Origin: Stratiolaelaps scimitus | Lineage: Eukaryota > Arthropoda > Arachnida > Mesostigmata > Laelapidae | Reading direction: 5' to 3' | DNA length: 64,000 bases | NCBI GenBank assembly: GCA_019614645.1 | Contig: JABWDB010000011.1 | Span: forward strand, 1,909,501-1,973,500 | In this document: positions 1-11,850 of the stretch, one piece after another | Layout: every line of letters starts with the position of its first letter | Position numbering within the stretch: the first letter of the stretch is position 1 | Position numbers and translations under genes: made by a program | Notes under the pieces: model-generated | Seen by the model: the letters and a program-made list of their open reading frames with translations, nothing else | What the model was told of the DNA's origin: nothing | Databases searched by the model: none

Positions 1-1080
1 GCTGATGAGAGACGAAGACCGGTCGTGCGGCCTGGTAGCCTGCTGATCTCGGACTGCCAGGGCTGTCCGTGTCTAGCTGCCACAGCGTTCGCCATCTACG
101 GGGGTCTCTCCGGGCAAAGCTCGGGCAGGGGTGAGAACGGGGGGAAACGGCTGGGGAGCAAGCTTCGTGGAGGCAACGGGAATGGCACCCGTGAGCGAGT
201 GTGTGTCCATTAGATCGCTGATGGAGATTGACTTGATCAGATGATCGCGACGTGTGTCTCCCTCCTAGTGTGGTACTGCTGTTAGCGGTAGTGGGACGGG
301 TCGGCGGGGGTTGACTTTTGGGGGGATTGCAGGGGAGTTCGAGGGCTGGCTAGCTGGCTGGCTGACTTGCTGAGTGTGTGGTCTCTGTACAGCCTCTGCT
401 CAGACGCAGTATGTATCGCTAAGGGCCAGCGTGTCGTCGGCGAGACGAGCGTCTGCCGGTTGTGAGGCCTGCTGCTGGCCATGCCCTGCCCGTCCATTCG
501 TCGGTCAGTCAAGCTATGTATCCTTCCCCAAAGGAAAAAGCACGCCCCAAGCCCTCTCTAGTGACATCTTAGCACGGAGAGTGCCTCGTGGAGGGATCGC
601 TCGCCGAGGGAGAGTTGCAGCGTGAGGGAGAGAAAGAGATACTAAAGACCGATGGAGGTCAGAGACAGAGAAAGCCCCGTCATCCCAACAGGCCCCGAAC
701 AGAGAGCACTTGAGGTCTAAATGGCATTACAGTGTAGGTGTATATGTGTGATCTGTAGGCTGCCGTCTTTCGAATCGATGGCCGCGCCCAACTCAAGTGA
801 GCTGAACTAGACAATCCTCTATCTCAGCATTAACTCGAAATACTCGTCCACACCGGGATCCACTGGAGAAACTCTTTCACATCATTACCCTTGTATTGGC
901 GGTAAATTTAACGCGAATCTACATAGATATACTGGTTTTCTTGGCGTGCCCCTTCCGTTAGCATGCCAGCTACCTCATCATTACATCGTGCTAGACGCAT
1001 TGACTGAATATTCGGCTTAAGGCAATGCACTCCGTGTACTGTCTTTTTTTTTACATAATTTATAAAGCGGCGCGGGGGGT
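1..1080. other. Non-coding or unassigned, no gene seen
   Basis: GC-rich DNA with a short CTGG/CTAG-type simple repeat near 345-366 and a run of nine T at about 1045. Open frames in the first 600 bases exist on both strands at once and show no recognisable motif, so I do not call them. The segment from about 700 to 1080 has stops in every frame. Confidence 0.6.
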
Positions 1081-1107
1081 AGATTCTCTTCGCATGAGTA
1101 TGCGACG

Positions 1108-1323
1108 TCAGGATGTATCAGACAATCCCTTGTACGCGGGCCAAACTATGTGCGGATAAATGTCGATGGAAACAGCTTCTCGCCCACTAGAACTCTCAGA
1201 CTCGGTGTTACTGAGCCTGTTAGCACGTTTCACTTCATATAGATGTTGGAACTCTATATTTAATACCTCGAGCATTCCATACAAGCCGATTTCTATCAAC
1301 TCATATCTCGGAAAAGGATCGAT
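1108..1323 (-). other. Coding-like open segment, unrecognised
   Basis: An open frame of about 70 codons runs between two stops on the minus strand. It has no ATG near its start, so it could only be an internal exon or a fragment. The translation has balanced composition, with an acidic/aliphatic first half (…EIGLYGMLEVLNIEFQHLY…) and a serine-rich middle (NTESESSSGRE), unlike the Arg/Pro/Ala-rich noise of most frames here. I do not recognise a family. The opposite strand is also open (1160-1477), which weakens the case. It could be an exon, an old transposon piece or chance. Confidence 0.15.
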
Positions 1324-1579
1324 TCACAGGCGGAGCCATCATCCATCATTTGTAAGCAATACACCGCTGACTATATATGCTCGGCTGCAGCTTGCTCGCA
1401 CGTCATCACTGCAGGAGACAGTATGTCAAGCGCATCACAAGCGAAAGACAGTTTTCCTAGGGACGTGCTCTAGATAAAATACTACTCACCATACTAATAC
1501 GACTAATTGGCCCAAATGCGAGAGAAGGAGGCGAAGGGCAGCGGGATGGCGACTACCGACAACGGAGTCTGTCAGCGAG

Positions 1580-1620
1580 CGGCCTAGGTCTCGACTCGGC
1601 CTAGGTCTCGACTCGGCCTA
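1580..1620. repeat. 17-bp tandem duplication
   Basis: The unit gcctaggtctcgactcg occurs twice without change (1582-1598 and 1599-1615), followed by a partial third copy (gccta, 1616-1620). The match also extends two bases to the left. The period is 17 bp with about 2.4 copies. The unit contains an AvrII-like cctagg palindrome. Confidence 0.95.
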
Positions 1621-2184
1621 ACTAGCGCGGTGGCTGAGAGGGTGTCTGGGCCCTCCGAGCGCTAAGCCTTTCCTTCGGCCTGCCCGGCCTCTGCCATGAA
1701 TGGGTCGCTGACGATAAGCGGGCCCCTAACCGTCCCAAGGCGTATCGTCCGCCGATGCTCCGACCGGCCGGCCGGCCTTGACATGGATCCTCGCTGTTGC
1801 TTGGACCTTGTGTGAGCCAACAACGATGGACTTCGTGCTTCCTAAGTGTCGTGTTCGGTGCCTGTGACCCGGGTTGTCTCGTGCCTTTGCTTGGCGACGC
1901 ACTCCGTGGGTTCTACCCGTTCCAGCCCTAGACGATAGCAGGGTGTTGTCCCGGCGTCGCAGTCCGAATGCGATGAGATAACTAGGCGCGATGCGGCGGC
2001 ACTCCCCATCGCTAGCTCGCAGAATACAGGGCGGAGGGACTGGCTCTCAAATGACGAACTAATGGAGCACCAGCGGTGGTGGCCGGAAACGCCGAGGGGG
2101 ATCGGGGTCTTGGCCAGCAGGTGCTTGCTTCGTAAGGCTCATCGATCGGAGCTCGTATACGGCGCAGCAAAGCCAGCATAGCTA

Positions 2185-2215
2185 CTATAACAGCCCGGTG
2201 CTATAACAGCCCGGT
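2185..2215. repeat. 16-bp tandem duplication
   Basis: Two adjacent copies of ctataacagcccggt(g/a) lie at 2185-2200 and 2201-2216 and differ only at the last base. This is a simple local duplication 600 bp from the 17-bp tandem at 1580. The surrounding interval 1480-2300 shows no gene. Confidence 0.95.
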
Positions 2216-2338
2216 ACGAGGGCAGGATAAGCGACAGCCAGGTGTGTTCTCTAGAACATAAAGCCTCTCGGAATCATTACATGCGCATTAGTTAAGCCAT
2301 CCACGCAACGGTGCGCTGTTGGATCTGTGTGAATAGCC

Positions 2339-2358
2339 AGAGAGAGAGAGAGAGAGAG
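2339..2358. repeat. (AG)10 microsatellite
   Basis: A pure AG dinucleotide tract. The flanks (2300-3170) contain overlapping open frames on both strands (2494-2913 plus, 2705-3142 minus) of unremarkable composition, which I do not call as genes. Confidence 0.95.
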
Positions 2359-3169
2359 CCGGAGAAACGAACAAGCAGACGGAAACACTGAGAGCAGGCC
2401 AAGGTCCGTAATAGGCCGAACTTGTTGCTATGGCTGAAATCAGCGAACGCAGTCTCTTTTGTAAATGGTGCTACACTGAACTTGTGAAGAGGAGTGAAAA
2501 CTACACTATACTTTGCTACGAACAGGTGGAGACTATTCTTCATAGGAGAAGCAGCTCGTGACGATTGTCTGCCCCATTGCTCAGTAGTGAGGAGAAATTC
2601 AGATGTATATATATTACGGCACATCCCTGCTTCTCGTCCTGGAGCACTGATTGCTGCTCGTTGGCAAACCCTTCTCTCCGGAACTGACTCGAATGTAGAA
2701 CTTGTTACAGAATGGCCGACATGCGTTCGAAGCCATAGAGGCTGCCGCGAAGGCTCGATTGAAAGGTCGCACTTTTATAGTTCTGCTGTTGCAATTCCTC
2801 GTCGGCCACACAGGACTTACCCACACAATAGCCGGTTATGGCGTTACTACGATGGCTTGCCGCTCTACGTAGAAGAGGAGTTCGTTGCCGAATTGATATG
2901 GGGTGGGTTGTAAACTGAAGTTTTGCAGCTGGCACTACCACCAGCAGGCATAGGTCAATCCGACCAAACGGGTTCCGGGGCTCGGTTCGAGATCCTGGAA
3001 AATAACAAGAAACAGAATTGCAATACCAGTCGTGAAGGCACTGCTGAAGCCAGCCGCCGACCACAGGACCAGACTTATCAATGATTGAACGGGTCTCGCA
3101 CCCTGCTGTAGGAAGGTGCGGGCTTTTGAATAATAAACACACTTTCTTTCACAATAGTGGTAATAAAAC

Positions 3170-3500
3170 ATACTAAACATTTATATTAGAGAACTGGACG
3201 AATGTCGCACAAAGTTAACCTAAACTTTTATTTCTATTAGTGTATTGCATAATTGTCTATATACTTCAGCTCGCGTTTTCTATACCACTTTTGGAAACGT
3301 TCTAGAAGATTAATATATAACAGAAACATACTAAACTATATATGTCCTATAATCTGGCATTAACCTCCGTTGGTTGAACTGTCCTGTCGTACGGTCCACG
3401 ATATTCTAAAAAAAAAGGTTCTTTAATATTCTGTCGACTTCGAACCTGGTTTTAGATATCTTATATATAAAATGTAATATATATATATTACATTTTAAGG
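3170..3500. other. AT-rich island
   Basis: Composition switches sharply to AT-rich DNA with stops in all frames, then returns to GC-rich sequence after about 3500. It contains an A9-type run near 3410 and ends in a perfect palindrome. It may be an intergenic spacer, a matrix-attachment-like region or the remains of a small inverted-repeat element. Nothing coding is visible. Confidence 0.7.
3468..3497. repeat. Perfect 30-bp palindrome
   Basis: The 15 bases from 3468 (taaaatgtaatatat) are followed immediately by their exact reverse complement (atatattacatttta). There is no spacer, so the DNA could extrude as a cruciform and an RNA from either strand would fold on itself. The outer part (AAATGTAA/TTACATTT) is specific sequence, not just alternating TA. 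Confidence 0.95.
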
Positions 3501-5400
3501 TCGCCTGCCCTGCAGCCATTGCAGTGTATCTTACACCTTATACATGTGCGGGTCGTCTGGCACGATCTTAAGGGCCAGCTGTAGTGACTCACCCCATAGC
3601 CTGTACAACGGTGCTGTGTCTACCCCATACTCTGCTGGCTTTGCCGCTGGAGCGCGCCAGCAGAGCCATAGTCAGTTTCACAGCAGATAAGTGATATCGA
3701 ATATCTGCCAGTAACGCCACGCTGTGTACCGGTGGCGACCTGCGACCTGGTCTCGTTGTGTGTGTGTTTGTATGCGTCAACGGTCTGAACTTTTCCATCC
3801 CGCTTAGTAGAATCTCACGACGTAAGCCGACGAGCAACGACGATCAATATGCAAGCAACCGGTTGTTCTCGGTGCTGTTTTTGAAAGTTCATCGATTCAC
3901 ACCAATCGACCAATAGAGAGAAAACTGCCTATGCAGGTAAAGGTTGACGCGGCACGCGCCGGCCGACCGGTTGCTGCGTCGCTGATTCAGTCATAGAATA
4001 CTCGCCTGCTAGCCTGCCCAACGGTTGCTATGCAGATCGCACTGCGTAAAAGGCACATGATGGCGCTCCCGGCCGACCCGGTGGCTGTCGGCGCCCTTCT
4101 GTGAAAACTGATATCGCCCAATCCGCACCGGACGAGCCCGTCTTTTCGCTGCGATCCAGTCAGCCACTGTTGATAGCCATTACGAGGCTGGAGGCGACAG
4201 GGTCCATAAAGGGCATGTGTCGTTCTTGAGATACGCCGCTGCCGTATACTCTGCCGGAAAGAAAACACGAGGGAATCGCGCGTGCATAATGTCACCACTG
4301 CAACGAAATGCGAATGTCACTTTTTTTTCGATTTATTTTCTTGTCCATATATTTGTTGCTTTTACTGAGTCGCTTATCTGGGAGACGTGCGTACGTGGAC
4401 CTACTGGCGCACCGGGGAATCGTAGTGGCTGGACTAACCTTAACCTTGACTAGAGGTCGCCCTTTCTCGAACATGCTTGTTGACGAGTCGTAGATTGGCG
4501 CGTCTTCCACTGCTCTATTGTAATAATGTAATATGTAGAATGGTTAACTATTGAGGCGCAATTCGTCGTGCATACTAGTGGTTCTGTATAAAGGGTGACA
4601 CTATGTATATTTATCTTATATAGTGTTGACTCACGAGTGATCTGTCACGAAGGACGGCAGTCCTTGTATTGTACGTGTGGGTTTGCTAATAAAGTTTGAT
4701 TCGTTCACACATATATTTGATATCGGTGGTGACCGAAATCGAGTGACTCACCACACGTACCGACCTTGTACCAGGTCACTGCATAAAGGCCTAGGAGATG
4801 CAGTGAGGAGGAGGACCGGTGGTCTTCCTATGGAAGAGTTCACAGAAAGGCATCCCTATATGTTCCTTGAAAGGCCGAAATGACTAGGGGCTCAGATGGA
4901 CAACGAGAGCGCGAGGAGGAGAGGTAAGGACCGGCGCGGTCCTGAGGACGCAAATGAGAATGCGGCGTCATCATTGGCTGCCCAGAGGCACCGGGCAGCT
5001 TCACTGTGCGCAGGCCCTGAACAGAGTGTGGACACCGTCCATAAGGGGACAACGAAACGGGGGTGGGGCTGCGGAGGTGGCGGCGGCAGCAGAGCGGACT
5101 CCGCTGTCCCCAGAAACGATGGACGAATTCAAGGACATAGAAGCACAACGAGGGATACGACGGACTCCGCGGAGCCCCAAGAAGCCTTTTTTCAGAGCCT
5201 CTAGGATGTATACATGGCGTCGGCCGTCGAAGGCGCGCTATCACAAGGGATGACCGCCTCCACCCCCGCGAGGAGGATAAACGGATGCGAATGCAGCAGT
5301 AGCAGCAGCAAAATGGGCTGGTGGCATCGCGAGTCCTTCTACGTTAGGCGGTACTAAGCGACAGTCTTGCCCTTCTAAAGAACAAGGGAGGGACACCCAG
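3500..5400. other. No gene recognised
   Basis: Mixed composition with a T-rich patch at 4320-4380 and a GGT/GGC-rich patch at 5070-5100. Several frames of 70-130 codons are open, but they overlap one another on both strands (for example 4840-5244 minus with 4896-5204 plus) and carry no motif I recognise. Confidence 0.5.
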
Positions 5401-5412
5401 TGGAAAAGGAGA

Positions 5413-5991
5413 ATGGTAAGGGCGGCTGCCAGAGCTGCGAAGATGAAGGTTTTAGGTCGTCGGGGAGTCAGAGGGGGTTTTTCGAGCCGGGGGAGTTGCG
5501 CCAAGTTCGTGGTGATGTCGGAGCTGGGGAACGACGGGGCAGCCGGGGACGGCAGGACGTTCGTTGTTAAGAGAAGGCGAGCCAGGCGGTGGAAGGATGA
5601 TCATAAAGTCGCTGTTTCCGCTTTCCGGCACTTCCGGAGCCTCGGGCAGTGCAAGAGCGGCTCTCGCGGGCTCTCTGTGCCTGCAAACGAAGCAATGCAC
5701 GAACCAGCGAACGGGGACGAATACAGCACAAGCCCTGAGCGCAGGCCCCGCTCTGCTCCTGAGGGCCGATGGGCTGACGGCGATGATGGTGGTGGCCAAG
5801 GCCAAGCTGCCAGCAGAGGAAAATGTAGCGAGCAGGCCCTACGTAAAAGAACGAAGAAGATGAGCGAGCAGCGAACGGCTTCGGGGGAATTGGAGGCGGG
5901 CATCAGGGGTTGTGGGGTGTCCCGCGTCCGCCTTTTCCTCTTTCCGCAAAAGACAAAGGCCTTATCATGGTCTTGCAGTTGCGCCAGCTGA
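5413..5991 (+). CDS. Candidate basic protein, 192 aa, unrecognised
   Basis: The frame starts at an ATG in a good eukaryotic context (A at -3, G at +4) and runs 192 codons to a stop. The product is strongly basic and low in complexity: an Ala/Arg/Lys-rich start (MVRAAARAAKMKVLGRRG), a KRRRARRWKDDHK cluster at about residues 53-65 that could act as a nuclear localisation signal, and a Gly/Asp/Gln-rich middle. No domain is recognisable. Minus-strand frames (5452-5805 and 5601-6086) are open across the same DNA, so low stop density in GC-rich sequence may explain it. I see no promoter or splice evidence. Confidence 0.2.
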   Translation: MVRAAARAAKMKVLGRRGVRGGFSSRGSCAKFVVMSELGNDGAAGDGRTFVVKRRRARRWKDDHKVAVSAFRHFRSLGQCKSGSRGLSVPANEAMHEPANGDEYSTSPERRPRSAPEGRWADGDDGGGQGQAASRGKCSEQALRKRTKKMSEQRTASGELEAGIRGCGVSRVRLFLFPQKTKALSWSCSCAS

Positions 5992-5994
5992 GGA

Positions 5995-7640
5995 GCCGTG
6001 ACTATTGTCACTGCAGGCTGTGTCGGCAGCAGCCGAACCAGGATGACGGCTCTGCTAGACAGGCTGTGCTGTCCAGGGGCTCTCATCGTCCTTCGAGCGC
6101 CTCAGTCTCTCCTTAGTCCTTGGTAACGAGGGAGCCTTACCCTAGTCCTCTCTTTATCTCACAGCAGGCTGAACACATCCTTTGGCCACTTTGTCCGTTA
6201 GTCAACATTGCGGCCTCTAAGAACCGTAGTTACTATTACCTAGACAGCGGTATTGCTGCTTACTGTCAATGTCAGGGAGTACGAGGAGTCTTAAGACGAC
6301 TACGGCCGGCGGTTTGCGGTACAGTGTGGCTTTCGGGTTTTCGGCGTGATCCAGGTACCATCTTGTCATCCGCGGAAAACCTTGTCCGGGCTGTCTCGGC
6401 AGGGTTGTGCCGTTTGTGGGGCCGGCAATAGCACCAGAAGTGCAGGGCAACAACGACCTCAGCAAAAATATTGTCCGAAAAGACCGAGACTTTTCTTAGG
6501 CTCAGATATGTCCGCTCCAAACCCGATGGCCTATCGGCTAGGCAACGGCTAACTCTTCAACTGGTGATGGGGGGAACGACTTGGGGCTGAAAACAGCAAA
6601 TGTGGAGGCCAGAATCCACGCTCGGTCGGGGTTTTAGGTTCGAAATAGAAATCATCGGATAGACAATAATCTCGAACTCTCTGTGGAGCAGGACTATACC
6701 TGGGGGATCGTGGGAAGAGAGAGAGACCACATTATGCGAAAAAGACGACAGCACAGTTCGTCTCAAAAGAGGATCTCGAGCGATATCAAGGGAGGAACTG
6801 ATTCCTCATCATTGGAATGGTAAATGTTTGAAGTGCCGCGCGGTTTCGTCACATGCGTTGCACCTACGATGATCGCCTTACCTAGCCGGCGACATGGCAA
6901 ATGACATATACAGTTTGACTATCTGAGCATCTATCTGCGGGGCTTGTTTTTTATTGATGCTCTGGCTAACAGGGCTATTCTGCTGACATTGCTCTACGGG
7001 GATATATGACAAGGCGATCGTCTGAGCCTTGCCATACAGTCTCGATTTGATTGTGTTTTCCTTCGAACGGACCTGCTTGTGTGCTGGCGTTGTCCTGGCG
7101 TCAGTATCGACGGCCGTTTGATCGGCTGAGCCGGGAATAGCTTTGCCCGATCAGACGATAGAGGAGTAAGGTGAGAAGACCTTGATTGTCTTAGTGCGCT
7201 TCCGGTGCCGTGAAATGGATGGGGGAAAGGGGGTACTCAGGGAGAAAGAGCCAAGTCCGAACATTCATTGGCAACGAATCCTGACTCAAAGGCGGTACAC
7301 AAAGAGCCAGAATGGGTCCCTGGCGGATTGAGGAAAGAATACATTGCGTATGATTAAACAAGAACTGTCAGGACGAAGCAGGTATAGCGGATCCATGTTT
7401 TACGGGTCTATTAAGGCTAAAACAAAAGCGCATGATAAGATGAGAGGATGGAATAGACGAGTCGGAAGATGGCAGCAGAGAGTGAGCGGTTTTTGCGGGG
7501 AAGCGCTACGGTTATTGTCAACCATGTCATGAATAAATGGTAAGATAATGGAATGATCAAGGATCTAAGTGCAACTGCACTTCTGGTGAGAACAGGAACA
7601 ACAAATTCGGTGCACTTTGACACTGATTGTCGTTAATGTA
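5995..7640. other. No gene recognised
   Basis: Mixed-composition DNA with only short frames, none with a recognisable motif. I see no notable repeat or hairpin in this stretch. Confidence 0.5.
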
Positions 7641-7668
7641 TCTAATTGCCTTCCATGACGAGGTATCC

Positions 7669-7670
<2 letters not shown>

Positions 7671-7706
<36 letters not shown>
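7671..7706. repeat. (TA)18 microsatellite
   Basis: A pure 36-base TA tract. The poly-Tyr/Ile reading through it (7646-7828) is produced by the repeat and is not a gene. Confidence 0.97.
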
Positions 7707-7708
<2 letters not shown>

Positions 7709-7709
7709 G

Positions 7710-9930
7710 ATAAGTGTCCCTTTGGTGCGTCGAGTTGCCTACTGTTTGAGGCGAGCGAGTTTTGCAGATATCAGTCCAACGGCAACAGAATCACACCGAG
7801 TGTGATACAGTTGTATTGGCGCTACTGAGCGCAGCAATTGACGTGGTGTTTCATAATTCAGCAGGGAACAATGACTGCACCCTGGCGAATACGATAGCTA
7901 CGCATTATAGTCTGGGACAAGTTAGCTTTCCTGGCGGTGTCTCCAAGTTATAAAATATTTTCTACGAGATTTTCATCTAGTGCGGTGCGAATGTGCAGAT
8001 CCTCGACACCTTTGACACGGTCTCGGACGTTTGCTTCATCTTGCTGCCACAGACAACGTCCTTGCGGGACCACCACCTGATCAAATTGTCTCTCATTGAA
8101 TCTCGCCGTTACCTTGTCCTGTGTGTCACCTCCTGACACCTTCAGTCTCTTCCTCAAAGTTTCGTTGACATGTGTGCGAACCTATAGATAGCCTGCGTGT
8201 CGATGTTGAAGGACATCACCCCTTCAGTCAGTTATACACGACTCGTACAAACGCTGATGGTGGTCAGGCAACACCCCATGAATTTCGAGGATGATCGCCG
8301 CCGCCGCCAACGAAAGCCTGTGTGCGATAATCGCCCTATTGCCGCAACACACGTTGGATTGTCGAGGATATGCACGCCCCGGCAAAATGGAGCGTATGAG
8401 AGCTAAGAGAGCTAACTGTTCGTGTATGCAGGCCGTCGGTGGGGCCGCTTTAGTCCGTGTGTTTCGAAACGTGTGCCCACTGACCATCGCACGCTAGCGA
8501 GTGTAACCGTATGAGAAACGTGACCACCGCGGGGCATCGTGGACGCGCGGAGGCGGCGGCGGCCGGGCCGGCACCCGACAGGGTCCCTTGTCTCGGACGC
8601 GCCGCTGCTATTAAACTGCTATCAGCCAATGAGGGGTCACGACAGAGCGGGGGTGAGGCTGGGGTTTGGGGGAGGCGGATCGCCGCCATCCGCAAAAGCC
8701 GCTCGGTTAGCGGAAACGATGTTGGAATGGTGTCTGCCTAGGCCCGAGTGCCTGCCTGCAGGACGGACAGCCGACCCCCACGAAGGTCTTCCTCACAGTT
8801 GACTATAATTTCAACTCGACTATGAACTAAACACTCAGCAGCTATCATTCGGCTTGGTTCGGACGCTGTGTTCGGCATACGGTAGTGTAGTGTACACTAT
8901 ATAGCGGCAGCAGTGGACTCCACTCTCCACGTTCGTGAGTAGTGGCTGAATCGGTGGGATCCGCAGTTCGACTTCATCAGCATTCGCGACTGGTGCTGTG
9001 GTCCACCGGCAGGCTGTATCCCGATGGGGGTTGATTTGAGACCGCGGGGACCGGAACTGCGATTGACTAACTGTAGACGCAGCTGTAATTGTTTGCTTGG
9101 TTTATGCTGCGTTCGTAATAGACGTAGCGGGCACTAATACAGCATAGATGACGCGGAGCCTCGAGCTGTAGCTAGCGGCAATGGCCACACATAGATGTTG
9201 TAGTGACTAGTGATAATTGCTGGTGGCTCGTGAGCTCGGCAGCTTAGGCGCCAAGCTCTAATATCAGTAATGACAGCTGTGCAGTGATTGTAGACGATAC
9301 GATATCTAGGTAGCTATGCAAAACAAGCACATACATGAAATTGTCATGTGTTTTTAGCGAGCACTTTGTGTGACGTGCTAAGTCGTTGAGATATTGGCGG
9401 TCGCAACAGCTCAGAGCATACAAGGAAGTTGTGGGTTTCAAGTTGAAATTACAATCGGATCGTCAGCCGGGCCGGTCTTAGGGAAAAGTGTTTGAAAGCG
9501 AACACTTGGGTAGTGTCTCTCTTTCGATCTAGGCGACGCTCACAAGGCGAGGCAACGTGCTAACTACTGTGTGTTCGCAATCGTTGGCGAGATAACTAGG
9601 TTCTGCCCGGTGCGCTGTCCCCAAGTCGATGCTGTGAGAAACTCGGGCTTGCTGCCGATAAACTGTTGAAGCAAACGCGTGAAGAACGCGTTGATGTGTC
9701 TACCGACAATGGACCATTGTAGGCGTACATTGTGCTAAGTCCACGTTGCTGGGTCACACAACGGACGATCTGCAAGATCGTGGCTGCTCGAAGTGCCCGT
9801 ATATGACGTATATAGCTACATGTCATCCATTATCAGACGGAAGTGAACTAAATATGGGGATAATCTGAAACCGTTTTCCGAAATTCAAACTCCACCTGTC
9901 AAAATGCCGACGATGGGTAGGTAGGTACCT
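7710..9930. other. No gene recognised
   Basis: Frames here are short (at most about 87 codons) and mirrored on the other strand. A GGC-rich patch lies at 8543-8570 and a 12-bp palindrome (tagtgtacacta) at 8888-8899. No RNA gene was seen. Confidence 0.5.
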
Positions 9931-11850
9931 ACACTTCAATGGATCGTGAACCCTATTTTGAATTGCAACCTTCTGGCGCTGCTTGTGCTGCTGTTCCGCA
10001 GGCGTCAGGTCCAATCTTCTCCGGCTTGGTAATTGACGGCACAACTTCGACCTCTGTGGGCGCATTTCTCTCTCTCTCTCTCCCCATCTCTCGCTCTCTT
10101 CACCCGTCTAGTGAAGTAGAAACACCAAACCATTGGGGACCATTGGCAGCAGGCAGAGGCCGACTGCTGTGTGCGAAAAATTCGCTCGCGTCGTCTGCCT
10201 ATGATGGGGCGGTAGCGTCGACGAGATGGCGCCGAGTAGTCCGTACTAGGGAAAGACGAGCAAGGAATACAGCTGCACAACCCCGACGCAGTGTCGATGG
10301 ACGCGTCACGGATGTTGTAAAGGGTGTCACTGCCACTGGCTTCTGCCGGCCGAAGACAAATGCTGCCCGTGGATTTGCATCATAAAGAAAGTATCTCGCG
10401 AGCACGCGTCGGCGCTCATCCGTCCCCAAGGGGATTTGCCTTCGTGCTCCATTCCCTCGTCGATGGTCCTTTAGCGGGGGGAGTGGGGGGACATGGGGCG
10501 CTACATGGGGCCGAACGAAGGGGGCAGTTCTTGCGACGACTTCTGTCTGTCGAAATCGTAGCTTCGACGGAGATGCGGATCGCAGTGGCATCCCCCAGCG
10601 CCGCTTCGGCTTGCCACGCGCCCCCCGCCCCTCTCCCTTTGACATTGGCGTAGTCAGTTCGGGTGGGCGGGATACTCTTCAAACACGAGGCGTCGAGCGG
10701 GTCGGCCCGTCGCTCGCTCCGCGAGGAGGCTCCGCAGGGGACTTGTTCCCGGCGTCCTTCTTCTGCAGGGCCTGCTGCTGCTGTTGCCTTCATCTGGTCG
10801 AAGAGGCCAAAAGGGGGTGAGGGGACGAGACGGTTCTTCAGCTCCTTCTGCTGCCGACCGTTTTCGCAAAGACGCACAAGAATCATCGGCGGACTGACGG
10901 GCTGCAGGGGTCAATGAGATCTTGGTCTTGGGGGAGACCCAAAGGAGGGCGAAGAGTTGAAGGTGGTGGCCGTGATGGCGGCGGCGGCGATGGCGGCAGC
11001 CGCAGCAGCAGCAGCGACATTTGGTGGTGGCGGTTGGGGGGTGATCTTGTACGCCTCGATCCATCGTATTTGAGGGGCGGATCCCTCAGCCTTTCCTCGA
11101 TGCTGACTGGCTGGGTGCCGCGCGAATAGCGGAGAGGATGAACGGCTTGTTTGACATGGTGATGCAACGATGGTGATGTGTTTCGGAGAGCCGACGCTGC
11201 CTGCAGCAGCTGAAGGGCTTCAGTTGTAGCGCGGAAAAGGGACCCCGCCAACATCGAGATGTACTGCTATGCCCGCCCCCCCCCTCCATGTCTGCTAGAT
11301 AGCGGCTGGATGCCAAGCGGACAAGGCACGAGGCCTGCCCTGCCATAGGACGCGACGGCATAGAAGGCGAGTCGAGGATATCAAAGGCGACGGCTGGTGG
11401 CTGCCATCCTGTTCCTCTTTCTTCCTCCTCTACCTCCTCGTGTACGCCAAGTGGGCCCGAGAGCTATACACCGACGAGATGGAGGGGGTGGACTACAAGA
11501 ATTGGCTTTCTACAAAACAGATGGCTGTCATGTGCTCCAACCATTGCTCTTTTGCCTTTCGGCTTTTTACTTGTACTCGACTCGCATAGCGTTATCATCG
11601 TGCCACGCTCTTCATGGACCGCCACCCGCCGCCGCCGCCGGCACCACCCCAGGACGACGAGAGAACGAAAACGATGGTGTATCCTGGAAATATACCCTTC
11701 CTCCCAATCTCACTTCTATGGTCTTCGAGGTCGGCCCCGTTGCGCGGCGGTGCCAGCAGCGCCAGCAAGACGAGCATTACAAACCAAGCGCGTCCCGTGT
11801 CTGCCATGTCCTGTGACTCTGATTCCTTGTTGTTCCTGACAGTGCTGCGG
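9930..11850. other. GC-rich low-complexity block
   Basis: A GC-rich block with a (TC)n tract at 10068-10081, a GGC/GCA trinucleotide stretch at about 10974-11015, C9 at 11276-11284 and CCG-type repeats near 11625-11640. Many frames of 90-156 codons are open on both strands together, yielding Arg/Pro/Ser/Ala-rich translations typical of stop-poor GC-rich DNA. A frame with an ATG at 9939 (148 codons) passes through the (TC)n tract. I do not support any of these as genes. Confidence 0.5.

Noticed and set aside
2983..2998. GGTTCGAGATCC, resembling a tRNA B box
   Set aside because: It has one extra base compared with the consensus, and no A box lies 30-60 bases upstream.
7646..7828. A poly-Tyr/Ile reading frame
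   Set aside because: Produced entirely by the (TA)18 microsatellite.
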